Source: Chitinimonas arctica
Lineage (GTDB): Bacteria; Pseudomonadota; Gammaproteobacteria; Burkholderiales; Chitinimonadaceae
Direction of reading: 5' to 3'
Assembly (NCBI RefSeq): GCF_007431345.1
Contig: NZ_CP041730.1
Coordinates: 1,488,001-1,552,000, forward strand
Length of the DNA stretch: 64,000 nt
The translations under genes were made by a program, and so were the position numbers. Numbering within the stretch: the stretch's first letter is position 1; each line of letters starts with the position of its first letter. Shown piece after piece: positions 61,074 to 64,000 of the stretch. Below the pieces are notes generated by a model. It had not been told where the DNA came from. It worked only from the letters and a program-made list of their open reading frames with translations, and ran no database searches.

Positions 61074-61150
61074 TCCACTCCTGCTTGAACAAGCGTGGGT
61101 GCGAGAGTTCCTTGCTCCAGTAGCTTGGTGGCAATGTTGCTGCCGACAGC
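61072..61150. repeat. Degenerate direct repeat, copy B
   Basis: This region (GGTCCACTCCTGCTTGAAC ... GCGAGAGTTC ... TAGCTTG) is the second copy of the repeat at 59852-59930, in the same orientation, and directly precedes the HicB-like gene. It may hold that pair's promoter. Confidence 0.55.
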
Positions 61151-61211
61151 ATCAAGGATGCCGCGAAATATGTTTCCCCGTGGTACGCCAAACACGCCTC
61201 AATTCGGCATA

Positions 61212-61460
61212 ATGACAATCATGCGTACCGCCACCTATCACATACTCGCAGAGTGGGACGAAGTCGCCGCCGTATGGGTTGCCACTTCGGATGATGTGCC
61301 TGGACTGGCGACGGAAGCGCCATCGGTCGATACATTGCTGCAAAAGCTCGACCTTATGATTCCCGAGTTGCTTGAACTCAATGGTTGCGCGGTTACCGAT
61401 ACCGCTCCTTTCGAACTAGTCGTACATCGACACGCGCGTGGTATGCGCCGCGCTGCCTAG
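61212..61460 (+). CDS. hicB: HicB-like antitoxin (DUF1902)
   Basis: This 82-residue protein is of the DUF1902/HicB-like type: ATYHILAEWDEVAAVWVATS, then DDVPGLATEAPSVDTLLQKL, the degraded RNase-H-like fold seen in such antitoxins. The downstream gene is a HicA-type toxin, 2 bases after its stop. In HicAB systems the HicB protein binds HicA and the promoter. The start at 61212 (or 61221) is preferred over upstream codons that read through the repeat. Confidence 0.8.
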   Translation: MTIMRTATYHILAEWDEVAAVWVATSDDVPGLATEAPSVDTLLQKLDLMIPELLELNGCAVTDTAPFELVVHRHARGMRRAA

Positions 61461-61462
61461 TC

Positions 61463-61657
61463 ATGCCGGGATACACACCAGATTTGATTGCTTTGCTCCG
61501 CGCAGCCGGTTGTTGCTTTGTTCGTTCCGGCAAGGGCGATCACCAGATCTGGTATTCCCCGACAAATGACCGCAATTTCGTGGTCGATTCCGACATCAAG
61601 TCGCGCCATACCGCCAACGCGGTCCTTAAGCAAGCGGGCCTGCCTAAACACTTCTAG
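61463..61657 (+). CDS. hicA: HicA-like mRNA interferase toxin
   Basis: This 64-residue protein is HicA-like: LIALLRAAGCCFVRSGKGDH, with the catalytic His in GDHQIWYSPTND, and IKSRHTANAVLKQAGLP. HicA toxins have a double-stranded-RNA-binding-like fold and cleave mRNA and tmRNA. It starts 2 bases after the hicB-like stop. Its stop codon is immediately followed by the duplicated sequence at 61658-61685. Confidence 0.85.
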   Translation: MPGYTPDLIALLRAAGCCFVRSGKGDHQIWYSPTNDRNFVVDSDIKSRHTANAVLKQAGLPKHF

Positions 61658-61658
61658 A

Positions 61659-62069
61659 TCAACTCGTCGTAAACAGCACTTCCACTCGCCCCGCTTCGCC
61701 ATCCAGCCATAAACGCCAATCACGCCGTCCTTGCACGCAAAACGGCAGGATCACCTGTGCCGCCAATGTGCCATCCGCCTGTCTCGCCAGCGGGAAGGCA
61801 ATCGGTCCCATGTCCATCCCGGACATGCCGAAGCGCGCCGTCAGCGTTTGATCGGCGATGCCGCTCACTTGCAGGCGGAAGGGCTTCAAGGCGGACGGCT
61901 CGGCACTGGTGCGCAGACTGGCGCCGGGTCCCAAGGGGCAACCTCTGCCGAGGTCGTCACAATATAGTTTCAGGCGGCTGGCCGGCGATGCCGGCCGCAA
62001 GGCCCAGCCCAGCGCCAGCAGCGCAGCCAAGACCAGCACGGCCAAGCCGGGGCGCCACCAGGATTTCAT
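61659..62069 (-). CDS. Small exported/membrane-anchored protein of unknown function
   Basis: This 136-residue protein has an N-terminal hydrophobic helix (LAVLVLAALLALGWALRPAS) and a beta-rich remainder with SGIADQTLTARFGMSGMDMG, LPFCVQGRRDWRLWLDGEAG and VEVLFTTS. I do not recognise the family, but the methionine-rich GMSGMDMG motif and single cysteines recall copper-linked periplasmic proteins; this is a guess. It overlaps the Nudix/TMP-synthase gene by ATGA. A decayed copy lies at 60977-61073. Confidence 0.7.
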   Translation of the reverse strand: MKSWWRPGLAVLVLAALLALGWALRPASPASRLKLYCDDLGRGCPLGPGASLRTSAEPSALKPFRLQVSGIADQTLTARFGMSGMDMGPIAFPLARQADGTLAAQVILPFCVQGRRDWRLWLDGEAGRVEVLFTTS

Positions 62070-63007
62070 TGCCAGGCCGCGCGCAGCATCACCACGCCTT
62101 GTGCGCCGGCCAGGCGGGCATCGTCCAGATCGGCGCTGGTCAGCCCGCCTACGCCGTAAACCGGGAACGGCCAGCCCTGCTCCACCAAAGCCTGGAAACC
62201 CGCCCAACCCAAGACCGGGCCACCAGGGTGGCTGAGCGAGGGCTTGACACTGCCCAGAACGGCATAATCCAGCCCAAGCCTGGCCGCCTGCGCCAGTTCG
62301 GCTGCGTTGTGGACGGAGGCGCCACACCAGCCCTCGGGGCGCGCTTCGGCCTTCAGCAGCTCGCGGGCGGGCAGATGAACACCATCGGCTTCAAGCTCCC
62401 GCAGCAGCTCCGGCCTGCCATGCAGCAGCAAATTTCCACCGCTCGCGCGTACCAGCGCCAAAGCCTTGCCGGCGAGTGCGGCATAGTCCCGCTCATCCAG
62501 CTGCGGCTCGCGCAGTACCAGCCAACGCATGCCCTCGCGTAGCTGGGTGGCCAGACTTTCCAGCCAGGCTGCCTCGCCCATTTCGGCCACATTGGAAAAA
62601 GCCAGCGTGGCAGGCAACTGCAGACCGCGCAATATCGGGGTATTGGCCGGCAGCACCGGCTCAACGCTCAAGGCGCCTGCGGTCTGCCAGGCAAATTGCT
62701 GGCCTTCGTGCGGATGCGGCTCACCCTGCCAGTCGGTCACCTTGAAGAAGTACAGCCGCACGGTGGCATGGGGATAAGTGAATTCCTGCACCAGCCAGGG
62801 CTGGGCAGCCCGCACCTCGATGCCCAACTCCTCTTGCAACTCGCGGCAGAGGGCTTGCAGCGGCGTTTCACCGGCTTCCAGCTTGCCGCCGGGGAATTCC
62901 CACCAGCCGGCATAGGGCTTGCCGGCCGGGCGCGAGCCCAATAGAAAACGGCCATCCGGCTGGATCAGGATGCCGGCGGCGACATGGGTAATCTTGATTG
63001 TGCTCAT
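62066..63007 (-). CDS. Nudix hydrolase fused to thiamine-phosphate-synthase-like domain
   Basis: This 313-residue fusion has a MutT-type Nudix domain first (residues 5-130) with the Nudix box GGKLEAGETPLQA, then RELQEELGIEV. The second domain (about 150-313) is a TenI/ThiE-like barrel with VHLPARELLKAEA, GASVHNAAELAQAARLGLDY and VYGVGGLTSADLDDARLAGA. Such fusions are common in beta- and gammaproteobacteria and are thought to clean oxidised nucleotides, with a less clear thiamine-related role for the second half. It overlaps both neighbours by ATGA. Confidence 0.9.
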   Translation of the reverse strand: MSTIKITHVAAGILIQPDGRFLLGSRPAGKPYAGWWEFPGGKLEAGETPLQALCRELQEELGIEVRAAQPWLVQEFTYPHATVRLYFFKVTDWQGEPHPHEGQQFAWQTAGALSVEPVLPANTPILRGLQLPATLAFSNVAEMGEAAWLESLATQLREGMRWLVLREPQLDERDYAALAGKALALVRASGGNLLLHGRPELLRELEADGVHLPARELLKAEARPEGWCGASVHNAAELAQAARLGLDYAVLGSVKPSLSHPGGPVLGWAGFQALVEQGWPFPVYGVGGLTSADLDDARLAGAQGVVMLRAAWQ

Positions 63008-63879
63008 GGTTGCTTTTGAATGGTTTCGCCTTCGCGTCCCGCCCTATCCCGTGCGAACTGCCAGGCCACCCGGCCGGAGCGCGAGCCGCGCCCCAATGCC
63101 CAATTGAGGGCCTCGCGCGCCATGGTCTCGCTCCAATCGGCGACACCGAATTCAAGCAGCCAATGGCGTACCGCGGCCAGGTACTCGTCCTGGCTGAAAG
63201 GATAGAAGCTCAGCCACAAGCCGAAACGTTCGGACAGGCTGATCTTTTCCTCCACCACGTCGGCCGGATGAATCTCGCCATCCACATGGCGGGTTTGGCT
63301 GTTTTCGTCGAAATACTCGGGCAGCAGATGGCGCCGATTGGAGGTGGCATAGATCAGGATATTGCTGCTGGTGGCGGCGATGGAGCCATCCAGCACGGAT
63401 TTGAGCGCCTTGTAGCCGCCCTCGCCTTCCTCGAAGCTGAGGTCGTCGCAAAACACGATGAACTTCTCCGGCCGGGGCGCCAGGATCGCGACGATATCGG
63501 CCAGGTCGGCCAGCTCGTCCTTCTCCACTTCCACCAGCCGCAGGCCGGCATCGGCGTATTCGTTCAGTACCGCCTTGACCAGCGAGGACTTGCCGGTCCC
63601 GCGCGCGCCGGTCAGCAGCATATTGTTGGCCGGCCGGCCCGCGACGAACTGATTGGTATTGCGCACCAACTCGTGCTTTTGCGCTTCGACATTCTGCAGA
63701 TCGCGCAAGCGGATGCCATGTGGATGGCGTACCGGCTCCAGCCAGCCGACCGCGCTGCCCAGCACGGTCTTCCGGCGCCAGCGATAGGCGCTGGCCGACC
63801 AGTCCATGACGTTCGCCGCCGGCGGCAGGATGGCCTCCAGGCGGTCCAGCAAACCCATTGCGCGGTCGATCAAATGCAT
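63004..63879 (-). CDS. DUF815 AAA-type ATPase
   Basis: This 291-residue protein of the DUF815 family has an N-terminal part (LEPVRHPHGIRLRDLQNVEA) and a AAA-like core with Walker A LTGARGTGKSSLVKAVLNEY and Walker B FIVFCDDLSFEEGEGGYKAL. The sensor-like segment ILIYATSNRRHLLPEYF follows. Its role is unknown. It lies 9 bases after the argJ stop and overlaps the Nudix gene, so the four genes form an operon. Confidence 0.9.
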   Translation of the reverse strand: MHLIDRAMGLLDRLEAILPPAANVMDWSASAYRWRRKTVLGSAVGWLEPVRHPHGIRLRDLQNVEAQKHELVRNTNQFVAGRPANNMLLTGARGTGKSSLVKAVLNEYADAGLRLVEVEKDELADLADIVAILAPRPEKFIVFCDDLSFEEGEGGYKALKSVLDGSIAATSSNILIYATSNRRHLLPEYFDENSQTRHVDGEIHPADVVEEKISLSERFGLWLSFYPFSQDEYLAAVRHWLLEFGVADWSETMAREALNWALGRGSRSGRVAWQFARDRAGREGETIQKQP

Positions 63880-63888
63880 GCCGGCATC

Positions 63889-64000
63889 CTAGCTGCGGTA
63901 ATCCGCGTTGATCTTCACATAGTCGTAGGAAAAGTCGCAGGTCCATACCGTGGCGGACACCGGTCCGCGGTTGAGCAACACCCGGATCAGGATTTCCGAC
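63889..64000 (-). CDS. argJ: C-terminal fragment of ArgJ (ornithine acetyltransferase)
   Basis: The visible C-terminal residues, ILIRVLLNRGPVSATVWTCD and FSYDYVKINADYRS, then a TAG stop, match ArgJ, the bifunctional glutamate/amino-acid N-acetyltransferase of arginine synthesis. The 5' part is outside the window. It is the first gene of the operon that continues with the DUF815 ATPase. Confidence 0.88.
   Translation of the reverse strand, partial: SEILIRVLLNRGPVSATVWTCDFSYDYVKINADYRS

Noticed and set aside
1..64000. CRISPR array or restriction-modification system
   Set aside because: No set of regularly spaced repeats and no cas, methylase or nuclease genes of this kind were seen.

Overview
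The window looks like chromosomal DNA from a GC-rich betaproteobacterium. Order Neisseriales or a relative such as a Chitinimonas-like genus is the best guess. The reasons are the housekeeping set (VF530 protein, Tim44-like protein, cca, rsmJ, comEC, htpG, lipB-lipA with a DUF493 protein, the Nudix/TMP-synthase fusion, argJ next to a DUF815 ATPase) and the many small exported solute-binding proteins without permeases. The taxon is an inference; no rRNA or tRNA gene was seen. Genes are dense, lie on both strands, and often overlap by 1-4 bases inside operons.

Layout. 1-19,600 holds mostly core and envelope genes: Tim44-like protein, PLP aldolase-like enzyme, methyltransferase, thioredoxin-like protein, srkA, two amino-acid-binding-type proteins, DUF1615 lipoprotein, glycine-zipper protein, prpF, cca, cysK, a lipoprotein pair and a MATE exporter. 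19,600-26,500 has dtd, sdaA, a VirK/YbjX protein, rsmJ and comEC. 26,400-31,600 is a signalling block on the minus strand: a receiver/ATPase fusion, a large CHASE-PAS histidine kinase and a ParA-type ATPase. 31,800-37,400 is an accessory stretch: a leucine-rich-repeat protein, a frameshifted gene, and an acyltransferase plus a class D beta-lactamase enclosed by a perfect 37-bp inverted repeat.

37,500-48,600 has htpG, an LpxH-type phosphoesterase, a three-gene bufferin (MNIO/DUF692) operon for a cysteine-rich peptide, mtfA, a thioesterase, a CheC/CheY pair and fumC. 48,700-54,450 is an arsenic-resistance island. A plus-strand operon (flavoprotein with a Cys-rich tail, MFS exporter, ArsO-like monooxygenase) converges on a minus-strand operon (arsR-arsR-arsC-aquaporin), and the two share an operator-like sequence. 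54,500-55,130 carries two small genes of mobile-element character, one apparently truncated. 55,300-59,750 is the lipA-lipB-DUF493-aminotransferase-GNAT-dacA series.

59,850-62,070 is a rearranged patch: an alpha/beta hydrolase, a decayed partial duplicate of a neighbouring gene, and a HicB/HicA-like toxin-antitoxin pair between the two copies. The window ends in a minus-strand operon running from argJ (cut by the edge) through a DUF815 ATPase and a Nudix/TMP-synthase fusion to a small exported protein.

The most interesting items are the inverted-repeat-bounded beta-lactamase unit, the bufferin operon, the shared arsenic operators with the Cys-tailed flavoprotein, the triplicated 32-bp terminator array, and the duplication scar around the HicBA pair. 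None of these is proved to be a new system; each is stated with what would test it.
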